Shown piece after piece: positions 45,637-53,448 of a stretch of 64,000 bases of DNA; position 1 is the first letter of the stretch, and the number at the start of each line of letters is the position of its first letter. Source of the DNA: Rhodococcus rhodnii NBRC 100604. GTDB taxonomy: Bacteria > Actinomycetota > Actinomycetes > Mycobacteriales > Mycobacteriaceae. The notes beneath the pieces were generated by a model that worked only from the letters and a program-made list of their open reading frames with translations, was not told the DNA's origin and did no database searches. A program made the translations under genes and the position numbers. The stretch is from contig NZ_BCXD01000003.1 in NCBI RefSeq assembly GCF_001894925.1, positions 310,001 to 374,000 of the forward strand, written 5' to 3'.

Positions 45637-46610
45637 CAGCCTCGCTGACCATCGGCAACGTCCGGTCGTGGAGACCCACCGACATCGATGTCGCTGCACG
45701 CGGCATCTCGGAACTGGGCGAGTTCATCGACGGCGCGGCCGAGAGCGTCGAAGCCGACCAGAACGCCCTCGCCGAGACGTGGAGTGGCGAAGCCGCTGTC
45801 GCAGCAGGCGATCGCGTGGTTGACGAATGCCGAATGATGACGAGGATCAGAAGCGAGCTTCTCGAACTCGCCGAGGCATATTCCAATGCCGCCCGCGCCC
45901 TCGACCGCGCACAGACCCATGTGGACAACACCGTCAGCGCTGCGACCGCGGCCGGTTTCGATGTCGACGTCTCTGGCAGGGCGAGACCGATGACTGCCGG
46001 AGTTGTCGACCCCGCCGGCTTCGCGCAACTGCAGTCCGAAGCCGATGCTCATACCGAGGCGATTCACGATGCATTGCGACAGGCAGCGGACGTTGCGAAC
46101 GACGTGGCGAAGATCCTCGGTTCCGCCGTCGACACCTTGGATGATTCTGTAGCCAAGGCACGTGTAGGGACCGTCGAGGCGACAGCAGAGGGTTTCAGCT
46201 GGGAACCCGACTGGCCCGCGACGGCCGCGGCGACGATCGTGTCCGGTATGTCGGATGCTACCGCGCGTGGGCTGACGACCGCTGCTGCCGCCGTCGGCGA
46301 CGACGTCGCCCGAAACATCGGGAGAGGCCTCGGACCCGCCGGTGCGATACTCGGCACCATCCCGGCCATCCACAATGACATCGCCGGTGGAATGGACCCG
46401 ACCAAGGCAGTCGTGACGGAAGGTGCCGGCGCGGTGGCAGGGTTGGGTATCGGCGCGCTCTCCGGGCTCGGCGCGAGCGCCGCAACCGGGGCACTCGTCG
46501 GCTCCGCAGTCCCAGGCGTCGGCACTGTGGTCGGTTTCGTGGTGGGTGCAGGATTCGGGGCGTTCGCCAGTTGGGGAGTATCGAAAGGACTGCAGAATGC
46601 TTGGGACTGA
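45633..46610 (+). CDS. WXG-type protein with glycine-zipper C-terminus (candidate type VII toxin)
   Basis: A 325-residue protein. Residues 1-110 are helical with a W-x-G turn (NALAETWSGEAAVAAGDRV), the mark of ESX-type substrates. The middle is helical. The last 70 residues are almost wholly Gly/Ala/Val, with GAVAGLGIGALSGLGASAAT and VGSAVPGVGTVVGFVVGAGF, a glycine-zipper pattern able to insert into membranes. Such tails occur in membrane-depolarising type VII toxins such as staphylococcal TspA, though no homology is claimed. GTG 45633 overlaps the EspC-like stop; membrane protein genes that could give immunity follow. Confidence 0.68.
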   Translation: MTASLTIGNVRSWRPTDIDVAARGISELGEFIDGAAESVEADQNALAETWSGEAAVAAGDRVVDECRMMTRIRSELLELAEAYSNAARALDRAQTHVDNTVSAATAAGFDVDVSGRARPMTAGVVDPAGFAQLQSEADAHTEAIHDALRQAADVANDVAKILGSAVDTLDDSVAKARVGTVEATAEGFSWEPDWPATAAATIVSGMSDATARGLTTAAAAVGDDVARNIGRGLGPAGAILGTIPAIHNDIAGGMDPTKAVVTEGAGAVAGLGIGALSGLGASAATGALVGSAVPGVGTVVGFVVGAGFGAFASWGVSKGLQNAWD

Positions 46611-47505
46611 CGACGCGAGCGGGCGGGCGACTCCGACACGTGCGCCGGAGTTGTGGGCACAGCGGCTCCGACCTACATACTTGGCATTCGCAATATTCCT
46701 ACTCGTGATTGCAGCGGTGTTCGTCGTGGCCGTGCCGAGACTGCTGACGAATGGTGAGGGCATCGTTGCCGGCGTTCTCGGCCTCATGGCGATCGCTTGC
46801 CTGGCAATGGCCGCACTCGCCTGCGAAACCGCTGGCATGTCTCGGATACGCCGTCAACCGCGCGTGAAGCCAGTTGGAGGTCTACACGGCAACGGGATCC
46901 GCATAAGGACCCAGCGCACTCTCCCAGTGGCGCTCGGCACTTCCCTGGTCGCGAGCGCGGTCTTCGGCGGCCTTGCATGGCTCCTGTGGCACGACGATCG
47001 AACTGGCGGACTCCTTGCGCATGGTGCAGACACCGAGCAGAACGCAACGACCGGGTTGATCGTGTGTCTCGGTGCGATCGCGCTCGGAATCCCCCTCGGG
47101 TTGTCCAGCGCAGCAACCAGGATAACGCTCTCCACCAACGGAATTCGTCGCGAGAATCGCTTTCGAATAGTCGGAATCAAGCGACACACCGACGTGTTCG
47201 TTCCCTGGTCGAGCATCACCGCGATTTCCCGTGACCACCAGGAGATTTCCACCGGGTGGGGCACTCGGTACAACCTTCTCATCCGACTCGAACACGACGA
47301 TCCTGTGCTCGAGCCGCGCTGGCACTTGGATACACCGACCTCGATCGCACTGCCCGTGTCGCGCCTCACCGCCGAACCCAACACGCTCTACGCGGCGATC
47401 CACCGACTGCATACCGAACCCGAGTCCCGAAAAGCGTTGTACCGGGCGGATGCACCGAAACTGCTCGAAGCTCCGCCTCTTCGGCAACGGTGGCGCAATG
47501 AGTGA
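46597..47505 (+). CDS. Membrane protein with PH-like C-terminus (candidate immunity)
   Basis: Membrane protein of 302 residues with unknown role. Helices are seen at LAFAIFLLVIAAVFVVAV, EGIVAGVLGLMAIACLAMAA, then VALGTSLVASAVFGGLAWLL and GLIVCLGAIALGIPLGL, followed by a soluble strand-rich region (ITLSTNGIRRENRFRIVGIK, then VPWSSITAISRD) that looks like a bacterial PH domain. ATG 46597 has AAAGGA seven nucleotides upstream and lies 14 nt inside the end of the previous gene. Tight coupling to the glycine-zipper protein makes it a reasonable membrane immunity candidate. Confidence 0.65.
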   Translation: MLGTDDASGRATPTRAPELWAQRLRPTYLAFAIFLLVIAAVFVVAVPRLLTNGEGIVAGVLGLMAIACLAMAALACETAGMSRIRRQPRVKPVGGLHGNGIRIRTQRTLPVALGTSLVASAVFGGLAWLLWHDDRTGGLLAHGADTEQNATTGLIVCLGAIALGIPLGLSSAATRITLSTNGIRRENRFRIVGIKRHTDVFVPWSSITAISRDHQEISTGWGTRYNLLIRLEHDDPVLEPRWHLDTPTSIALPVSRLTAEPNTLYAAIHRLHTEPESRKALYRADAPKLLEAPPLRQRWRNE

Positions 47506-48096
47506 GACGCATTCGCCCCGAACAAACGGCGACGAGTCGGAACTCGCGCGCATCGCCTTCGCCACGCACCCGATCGGCGGAGCCGCATCGAGACGCCACC
47601 GACTCACCGACCGGCTTCCCGACGTGTGCGTCGTCCACGGGCGGCCTACCCAACGAAGGGTTCGCCTCAACGTTCCGTCACGACCGACGATCCCGTACGA
47701 CCACCAGTCCGACCTCAAGCGACTGGTCCGTATCGGCGACAGCCGGCTGAGTCGCTGGGCGGAGCGAACCGCTCGCACGCATTTCGTGGAGACGCAGTGG
47801 CCTATGTGCCCGGAATGCGCCGGTCGATTCTCGAGGTCGAAACGCCTCGTCGGCGCCTACGCACTCGCCGGCGTCGCCGCACTGCTGGTGTTCCTGGGCG
47901 GCTACCTCGCGTTGGGCGGCAGTCGTGGCTCGGCATCCCGTTCGTCGGGGGCATCGCCCTGCTCTGGTACGCGCCGTTCAACTTCGTCGATCCCGTCACC
48001 ATCACCCACGCCTACGCGTCACTCGACGGAACTCGCCTTCACGTCGTAGCGCCCCACACCGACTTCACTCGTGCGACGAGAGGTGACGACAAGTGA
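47498..48096 (+). pseudogene. CPxC-containing membrane protein, frame broken
   Basis: Small membrane protein read in two frames. The first part from ATG 47498 has DVCVVHGRPTQRRVRLNVPS, a Cys pair in WPMCPECAGRFSRSKRLVGA and a helix AYALAGVAALLVFLGGYLAL. Near 47917-47923 the frame must move back by one base (one missing base after the GGCGGC triplets) to continue as SWLGIPFVGGIALLWYAPFN and TITHAYASLDGTRLHVVAPH to the stop at 48096. The next gene encodes a related protein (VHGKP, CDDC, SVDGKYL) in one frame, which supports the repair. ATG 47498 overlaps the previous stop and the end overlaps the next start (GTGA). Confidence 0.65.
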
Positions 48097-48734
48097 GACG
48101 ACGCGCCTCGTCACCGTCGTCCCCCGGCTCCGAGTCCGTCTCGGTGCGCGTTCCACTTCGGGCCGGAACTCCAGCCGATCTCGGCCGGTGGAAGGACACG
48201 CAACCAGCTGCGACCCTGTTCCGCTTCCCGACCGTCGAGATGCCCGAATTGTGTGTCGCGCACGGCAAGCCGGGTGTGTGGTCGCGCAGGTTTCGGATAT
48301 GGGCGCGGCCGGAGACCGACTTCGACCGGATGCCGCGAAGCCAGCGAATCCTGCACGAGTTCCTCCTCGGCGGGACTCGACTCGAGCGTCACTTCACCAG
48401 AATCGGAACAGCGCATTCGATGTCGCTGACCGTCCACGGATGCGATGACTGCAGCAGATGGCTACGCCTCCACCGGTTGCGGTCGCTGCTGCGCTTCGCA
48501 CTGAGCTTCGTCATGATGATCGGGTCGCCGGTGGTCCTGATGGGAACTGTCGTCGAGCCAGCGGTCCCGTTTCTGATGTTCGGAGGTCTGAGCGTACTCT
48601 GCTACAGCGCGGCCAAGGCCAGCTGGCTGGAGCGCTTCGCCCGCGCGATCGTCAGCGTCGACGGAAAGTACCTGACCATCCGCGATCCGCATCCCGACTA
48701 CGTGGCTGCGGTCGGCAGCGCGTCGAGGTCGTAG
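48093..48734 (+). CDS. CxxC-containing membrane protein (paralogue of preceding gene)
   Basis: Membrane protein of 213 residues and unknown function. It shares with the preceding broken gene a VAHGKP motif near residue 57, a Cys pair in VHGCDDCSRWLRLHRLRSLL, two closely spaced helices (SLLRFALSFVMMIGSPVVL and PAVPFLMFGGLSVLCYSAA) and a closing AIVSVDGKYLTIRDPHPDYV. The Cys motifs hint at metal binding or redox. Coupled by GTGA to the upstream gene. Its last 37 nt overlap the end of xthA on the other strand. It may be a further immunity protein of the type VII cassette. Confidence 0.6.
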   Translation: MRRRASSPSSPGSESVSVRVPLRAGTPADLGRWKDTQPAATLFRFPTVEMPELCVAHGKPGVWSRRFRIWARPETDFDRMPRSQRILHEFLLGGTRLERHFTRIGTAHSMSLTVHGCDDCSRWLRLHRLRSLLRFALSFVMMIGSPVVLMGTVVEPAVPFLMFGGLSVLCYSAAKASWLERFARAIVSVDGKYLTIRDPHPDYVAAVGSASRS

Positions 48735-49636
48735 TCGACGACGACGGGAGCGTGGTCGCTGATCCGGCGGTCGGGTGCCGGGTCGCGATCGGTGCCCGCG
48801 GACACCGCGGTGCGCGCGAGCGCCGGCGTCACCAGTTGGTAGTCGATGCGCCAGCCCACATCGTTCGCGAACGACTGCCCCATCCACGACCACCACGAGT
48901 ACGGGCCGTCGATGTCCGGGTGATGGCTACGCACCACGTCGACGAGCGTGCGCGGCGAGAGCAGCGACGAGAACCACTCGCGCTCCTCAGGGAGAAATCC
49001 CTCGGCCTGGTTGCTGCGCCGCCAGTTCCGCACGTCGTAGCGGGTGTGAGCGACGTTCAGGTCGCCCATCAGCAGGAACTCACGCCCCGCCGCCCTTGCC
49101 TCGCGACGCGAGCGAGACAGCTGACGAGCGAATGCGTCGAGGAAGCGCATCTTGCGGTCGTAGCGCGCTCCCCCGTCCGGAGCTTCGCGCATACGGCCGG
49201 GCTTCTGCAGGTGCGCCGGCAAGCCGCCCTTCGGAAGGTACAGGGAGGCAACGGTGATCGGTGCGTCGACGAGATCGACCTCGACGTAACGACCCTGATC
49301 CGCGAATTCCTTCAGCCCCCGCGCGAGCGGAGCCCGGTCGAGTTCGATCACGTCGACATGATCGTCACCGGGGTGGCGCATGAGCACGGTGTCACTCCAC
49401 GACCGCACCGCGTCCGGCTCCTTGCGCGTGAGGACGGCAACGCCGTTGCGGCCGGGAAGCGTTCCCTCCTCGTACGTGAGGTGGTGCTCGCCGAACACGC
49501 CGTCCGGGATCGCGGATGCCCGAGCACGCACCTCCTGCAACGCGACGACATCGGGCTCACGCTCGCGCAGCCACGTCTCGAAACCACGACGCTGCGCAGC
49601 ACGGATGCCGTTGATGTTGAAGGTCGCGATGCGCAC
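48698..49636 (-). CDS. xthA: Exodeoxyribonuclease III
   Basis: AP endonuclease and 3'-5' exonuclease of base-excision repair. The 312-residue protein has RIATFNINGIRAAQRRG, VVALQEVRA with the metal-binding Glu, SLYLPKGGLPAHLQKPGRM, the FLLMGDLNVAHTRYDVRN catalytic Asp-Asn block, and RIDYQLVTPAL with ISDHAPVVVD at the end. GTG 49636 is preferred over the upstream TTG 49642 because it follows a TAGGGT box by eight nucleotides and gives the family start. Its 3' end overlaps the converging membrane gene by 37 nt. Confidence 0.94.
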   Translation of the reverse strand: MRIATFNINGIRAAQRRGFETWLREREPDVVALQEVRARASAIPDGVFGEHHLTYEEGTLPGRNGVAVLTRKEPDAVRSWSDTVLMRHPGDDHVDVIELDRAPLARGLKEFADQGRYVEVDLVDAPITVASLYLPKGGLPAHLQKPGRMREAPDGGARYDRKMRFLDAFARQLSRSRREARAAGREFLLMGDLNVAHTRYDVRNWRRSNQAEGFLPEEREWFSSLLSPRTLVDVVRSHHPDIDGPYSWWSWMGQSFANDVGWRIDYQLVTPALARTAVSAGTDRDPAPDRRISDHAPVVVDYDLDALPTAAT

Positions 49637-49663
49637 GACCAATCACCCTAATGGTGCTCTGCC

Positions 49664-50656
49664 TCAGCCTGCGTTTCGGAATGCCTGATAACTGATTGCC
49701 AGCAGGTCGCGATCCGGCATCTCCCCACGGCGGGCGGGGAGGACCATGAGCCGCTGTCCGTGCCGCTCCTTGAGCCCGTGCTCGAGCATCGGTCCGTCGA
49801 TCTCCTCGAGCAGATCGCTTCTTATCTCGACGACCTCGTCCGGGGTGATCCCCAGGATGTGTGCGTCGTATGCGGCATGGTGGATCTTGCACATCGCGAG
49901 ACCGTTGGTGACGCTTGCGATTCCCGAATCCTGCGAGTCCGGCACGATGTGCGCCGCGTCCAGGAGTTGACCATGCCCCAGCGCGCACACCGCGCATCGG
50001 GTTCCGTAGGCGCGCATCACTGTCGCACGGAACACGGGTTGGTGAAGTCGTCGCTTCGTCTCTGCGAGGAAGTACCGCCGGAGGTGCGCCTCCGCCGGCG
50101 AATCCGGTCGGTACAGTTCCGCAGCAGCATCGGTGGCAACGACGAACTGGTGCGTGTCGGCCTCCTCCGCCACGACGTAGACCGGATAGACCGGATAGAC
50201 CGGAAGGAACAGCCCGGTACCGACGCCGTAGAACCAGATCAGGGGAACGCGTGTGGTCATCGCCGCACGTAACCCACGATTATCCATATGGTCCGGATCG
50301 GTTCCGGACCACTTGTAGCGGAGCAGTCCATCAGTACCGACGCTGTCCTCGTACGGACGTGCAGCGCCGGTAGGCCCATAGGTCGTGGTGATCGACAAGG
50401 CTGCCGTGAGTTCCTTCGGTTTGCGGATCCCGCGGGTCCTATCGACGAGTTTGAACGGCGCGCCGTCGATGGTGAAGTCGGCGAGTTCCTCGCGCGAGAT
50501 CGCGTCGAGCCCGTCGTTGGTTCGAACCGTCAGCCACGTCATCGCCTCACGTCGCAACCGACCGTCGAAATCGCTCGCAGGTCCGTCGAACGGAACGACA
50601 CCGTTCACATGCCCTCGCCTTCGTCGGGCGAGTCCCTCGCCATGGGTTGACATCAT
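49664..50656 (-). CDS. HNH endonuclease with ScoMcrA-like SRA domain (probable modified-DNA restriction)
   Basis: Probable stand-alone restriction endonuclease of 330 residues that cuts modified DNA. The N-terminal half (GIRKPKELTAALSITTTYGP, then YKWSGTDPDHMDNRGLRAAM and PLIWFYGVGTGLFLPVYP) looks like the SRA-type reader of ScoMcrA-family enzymes. The C-terminal half is an HNH nuclease with RCAVCALGHGQLLDAAHIVP, NGLAMCKIHHAAYDAHILGI, showing both Cys pairs and the HIVP-His-x-His core. A 9-bp repeat (three copies near 50179-50205) encodes VYPVYPVY in the linker. ATG 50656 lies inside a 13-bp palindrome. No methylase is adjacent, as expected for a type IV enzyme. Confidence 0.8.
   Translation of the reverse strand: MMSTHGEGLARRRRGHVNGVVPFDGPASDFDGRLRREAMTWLTVRTNDGLDAISREELADFTIDGAPFKLVDRTRGIRKPKELTAALSITTTYGPTGAARPYEDSVGTDGLLRYKWSGTDPDHMDNRGLRAAMTTRVPLIWFYGVGTGLFLPVYPVYPVYVVAEEADTHQFVVATDAAAELYRPDSPAEAHLRRYFLAETKRRLHQPVFRATVMRAYGTRCAVCALGHGQLLDAAHIVPDSQDSGIASVTNGLAMCKIHHAAYDAHILGITPDEVVEIRSDLLEEIDGPMLEHGLKERHGQRLMVLPARRGEMPDRDLLAISYQAFRNAG
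50179..50205 (-). repeat. Three tandem 9-bp units in the HNH gene
   Basis: The unit TAGACCGGA occurs three times in a row on the plus strand. On the minus strand it encodes repeated Val-Tyr-Pro in the SRA-like domain of the HNH endonuclease. Being a multiple of three, copy change keeps the frame. Confidence 0.8.
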
Positions 50657-50660
50657 GTCA
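50648..50660. promoter_or_regulatory. 13-bp palindrome over the HNH start codon
   Basis: TGACAT-C-ATGTCA is an exact inverted repeat that covers the first two codons (ATG ATG) of the HNH endonuclease gene on the minus strand. It could be an operator or simply a consequence of the doubled ATG. The rest of the 240-bp gap up to 50896 shows nothing else I can name apart from a TAGATT box next to the following gene. Confidence 0.3.
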
Positions 50661-50896
50661 GCTGCGCGCGACCGAGCGATCCGCGACCCGAAGATCTGTC
50701 ACCGACAGGTAGAGGTGACGTGCCTCCCGACGAAGGCCGTCTGTTCCGCCGTTGCGCGGCCCGCGTCGCGCAGCGACCGAATGATCGCCCTCGGGCGGCA
50801 ACCATCATGAGCTACTCCCACCGTTTGACGTCGTGAGCCGAGCAACGGGGTGGCACCGAAGTCGGCGGATCCAGCGATTCCGCTAGATTTCCGATC

Positions 50897-51661
50897 ATGC
50901 GAAAGTCGCCCGGCACGATCCTCAAGAGCAGCAGACGGCTTGTTCCGGCGCAGCGTCCGCCCGATGACAACGACAAGAAGATTCGGGCGGCGCTCGTGAT
51001 CTCGACGGCCACGACGATTGTCGCGGCACTGATCACCACGATTGGGAGCGGATACTGGCTCGGGCTTCAGGCCAGAATCCAGCAGCAGACTCCGATCGAC
51101 GAGTTTCGGCGATCAGAGCGGATCGACTTGTACAGCGAAATCCACGCTGCGGTGGTCGACGTCGAGACCGCGGAGGGGGTACTCGCACAACGCATCAGAG
51201 ACGTAGTGCGGGCACGACCCTCTGCTACCACTGAATCAGACAGGCTCTCTACCGAACTGCAGTCCGGTGACGGGCGTCAGAACCCGGGATCGATCGATCT
51301 CGACATACCAGTTCCAGCAGTCTTCCAGATTGAGATGGCGTCGTGGAGCGAATCTCTCCGGCACCTGGCGGACCTCGTGCTACGAGCGGAACTGGTCAGT
51401 TCGCGGCCAGTGCTGGACGCGGTGGATCGAATCCAATCCGAGCATCAAGAACTCGTTATCGCATTCGGCACCTCCGCACACGGATACGCAAAAGCCAGCC
51501 TTTTCGGATCGCACCTGCACTCCGCATCTCACCGATCCGGAACAATGCAATACGGCTACGCCGACACGCCACTCGCGCTCGAGGTCGCGACGGAACGGTC
51601 CACCGAGATGAGACACGACTTCATCGCGGTCGTGAAGGAAGAACTCGCTCTGGATGATTGA
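50897..51661 (+). CDS. Single-span membrane protein, unknown function
   Basis: A 254-residue protein with a basic N-terminus, one membrane helix (ALVISTATTIVAALITTIGS near residue 32) and a long cytoplasmic or extracellular helical part with few Cys and many charged residues (RSERIDLYSEIHAAVVDVET). No catalytic motif is visible. ATG 50897 is seven nucleotides after TAGATT, so leaderless transcription fits. The following gene has the same plan, one helix plus a helical domain, and lies 92 bp downstream; the two may be functional partners. Confidence 0.6.
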   Translation: MRKSPGTILKSSRRLVPAQRPPDDNDKKIRAALVISTATTIVAALITTIGSGYWLGLQARIQQQTPIDEFRRSERIDLYSEIHAAVVDVETAEGVLAQRIRDVVRARPSATTESDRLSTELQSGDGRQNPGSIDLDIPVPAVFQIEMASWSESLRHLADLVLRAELVSSRPVLDAVDRIQSEHQELVIAFGTSAHGYAKASLFGSHLHSASHRSGTMQYGYADTPLALEVATERSTEMRHDFIAVVKEELALDD

Positions 51662-51753
51662 CACACAGAGAGCTATGCAATCGAGCATGCAGCAGTCACT
51701 CGCTGCTGGACCGTGGCGTTCGAGCCAGATACACCGACTGCTACAGTCCAGCC

Positions 51754-52254
51754 ATGGTGGATATCGGCAGTGGACTCGCAGGTGTGCTCGGTGCAGTTGT
51801 CGGCGGCCTCGGAACCTTCCTCGCGACGTGGCTCAATCTCAAGAAGCACCAGCATCAGGCGGATAAGCAACGCTACTACATACTGCAGGATCGCCGACAC
51901 GAAGCCCACCGAAACATGCTGGAAAGACTGTACAAATTCGACGAGTCCGCAAGAGAGCTGAACCAGGAACTAGAGGACAAGGACCAGCTGAGTCGGTCGG
52001 TGGAGAAGGCTTATCTGGAGTCGTGGTCGGACTTGCATCCCACACTTGCAGCCGCCCTCATCGCGGGGCCAAAGGAGTTGAGCGCGAAGCTCAACACCAC
52101 ATTCGACGCAGTAGCCGATTACAGCAATGCAGTTGATCAGCGAATCGACAGCCGGAGAAAAGCGGCGCGCCACGACGAGCGCCAGGAAACATTTCGAGCC
52201 TCTATCTTCGAATACGCCGAGGCGGCGCGCACTGCGCTGTCGCTGGATGAATAG
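51754..52254 (+). CDS. Small single-span membrane protein, unknown function
   Basis: A 166-residue protein that starts with a membrane helix (VDIGSGLAGVLGAVVGGLGT, then FLATWLNL) followed by a His/Lys/Arg-rich juxtamembrane stretch and a charged helical domain with coiled-coil-like HRNMLERLYKFDESARELNQ. No known family recognised. ATG 51754 lies six nucleotides after TACAGT, again a leaderless signal, whereas the upstream in-frame start at 51658 would overlap the previous stop and add a non-family-like tail. Base composition is lower in G+C than in the core genes. Confidence 0.58.
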   Translation: MVDIGSGLAGVLGAVVGGLGTFLATWLNLKKHQHQADKQRYYILQDRRHEAHRNMLERLYKFDESARELNQELEDKDQLSRSVEKAYLESWSDLHPTLAAALIAGPKELSAKLNTTFDAVADYSNAVDQRIDSRRKAARHDERQETFRASIFEYAEAARTALSLDE

Positions 52255-52314
52255 AGACTCTCAATAATACGCTCGACAGGCACCTACGGGGAAGCAATAC
52301 TCAGTAGACAAGCA

Positions 52315-52872
52315 CTAGCCAGTCTTGGAGATCCCTCTAATTCCGAGTTCGGTATTCCATGACTGAGTCCCGGCCAGAACGCATTCAATCGTGTCGTGCC
52401 CGTAATCGGGAGGAGCCGCATCCATGCCGGGCGCAATACCGTGAAAAAAGTAGACACCCTGACCACGAATCGTCAGAGTGGCCGAGGGCGTACAGACGAT
52501 CGTCAACTCGTAGATCCCATTCGAGACAGCGGGCGTTGATCCAACAACTGTTCTTGCCATGAGGCGGTTTTCGTAGGATCTCCCAGACCAGCTCATGCCC
52601 GCGAGGCTAGGAACAACCAGAAGCCCCGTGTTCGAATCCGGGTCGAGTCGAAGCGAGTTCTTGAGATCGATGATGACACCGGCCCGATTGCGGAAAACAT
52701 CGAATCGACGACCGACTATCTCGCACTCTACAAAACCGTCTTGTTCGACAAGCGGGTTATAGTGATCCACCTCGAGACCAGCAAGAATTTCTTGCGATTC
52801 GAGAAGATGGCCCAGAGATATCATTTCAGTCGACTTTCGGTGATTGGCATACTCGGGATCACGACTGACCAC
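52315..52872 (-). CDS. Hypothetical protein, immunity-like
   Basis: Soluble protein of 185 residues with no recognised family. The sequence is strand-rich (YNPLVEQDGFVECEIVGRRF, then GIYELTIVCTPSATLTIRGQ) and has few Lys. It lies downstream of the RHS toxin operon on the same strand, in an AT-richer stretch with other immunity-like genes, so it may be an immunity protein for a lost or alternative toxin tip. That role is inference from position. GTG 52872 is the earliest start; ATG 52824 (MISLGHLL) is an alternative. Confidence 0.5.
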   Translation of the reverse strand: MVSRDPEYANHRKSTEMISLGHLLESQEILAGLEVDHYNPLVEQDGFVECEIVGRRFDVFRNRAGVIIDLKNSLRLDPDSNTGLLVVPSLAGMSWSGRSYENRLMARTVVGSTPAVSNGIYELTIVCTPSATLTIRGQGVYFFHGIAPGMDAAPPDYGHDTIECVLAGTQSWNTELGIRGISKTG

Positions 52873-53054
52873 TATTCCAGTGGTATGTGCGCTTAAGGAT
52901 CCCTGTTCGAAACAGTCCGACCGGTCAGGGGGTTCATTTTCCCGCCCTCGGCATTGTGGTAGAAAACATACCGTTCGGATGCTAGGACGGCACAGCTGTC
53001 GTCAGGTTTATCAGACGCACGGAGACTAGCCCCGCAACCTGCTGAACACGGCGG

Positions 53055-53448
53055 TCACGGCGCAAACGAGCGAGACCATCTTGCCGGCCAGTCATCGAAT
53101 TCCCGCAGGATAATTCCGTTCACAACCAGGGCGTATAACCGCTCATCGGGATAGTCGCCAACGCGGATGAGCCATTCTTCCCCTCCCATGCCGGTTCGGT
53201 AGACATCTACCGCGTCACCCGTAGATCGCCAGGAAACTTCCTGATCGAATGGAAAGTCGGGCACCCATCCACCTCCGTGGAACTTTTTTGTTGACTTCGG
53301 CCTTAGTTCTGTTGAAACTACCGAGAATGCTCTGATATATCTCATCTTCAACGAGCCCTCGTGACAGCGTCTTCTCGACGAGTTCCTCGAAACACGGCCA
53401 GTCGGGGTAGCCATACTTCTGCAGATCGCGAGCCCTCTGCTGTTCCAC
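53055..53448 (-). pseudogene. Immunity-like gene, frame broken at an A6 run
   Basis: Two frames together make one plausible small protein of about 130 residues. The first (GTG 53448) reads RARDLQKYGYPDWPCFEELV and KTLSRGLVEDEIYQSILGSF up to VNKK. At the A6 run (T6 on the plus strand, 53284-53289) one base must be skipped to continue as FHGGGWVPDFPFDQEVSWRS, EEWLIRVGDYPDERLYALVV and NGIILREFDDWPARW to the stop at 53055. The second half has the acidic, aromatic style of toxin-immunity proteins. No named family was recognised. Confidence 0.5.

Noticed and set aside
53280-53292. A-AAA-AAG as a programmed -1 slippery site
   Set aside because: The frame change needed to join the two halves is +1, not -1, so the classical -1 slip does not apply. 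Transcript slippage or an indel fits better.
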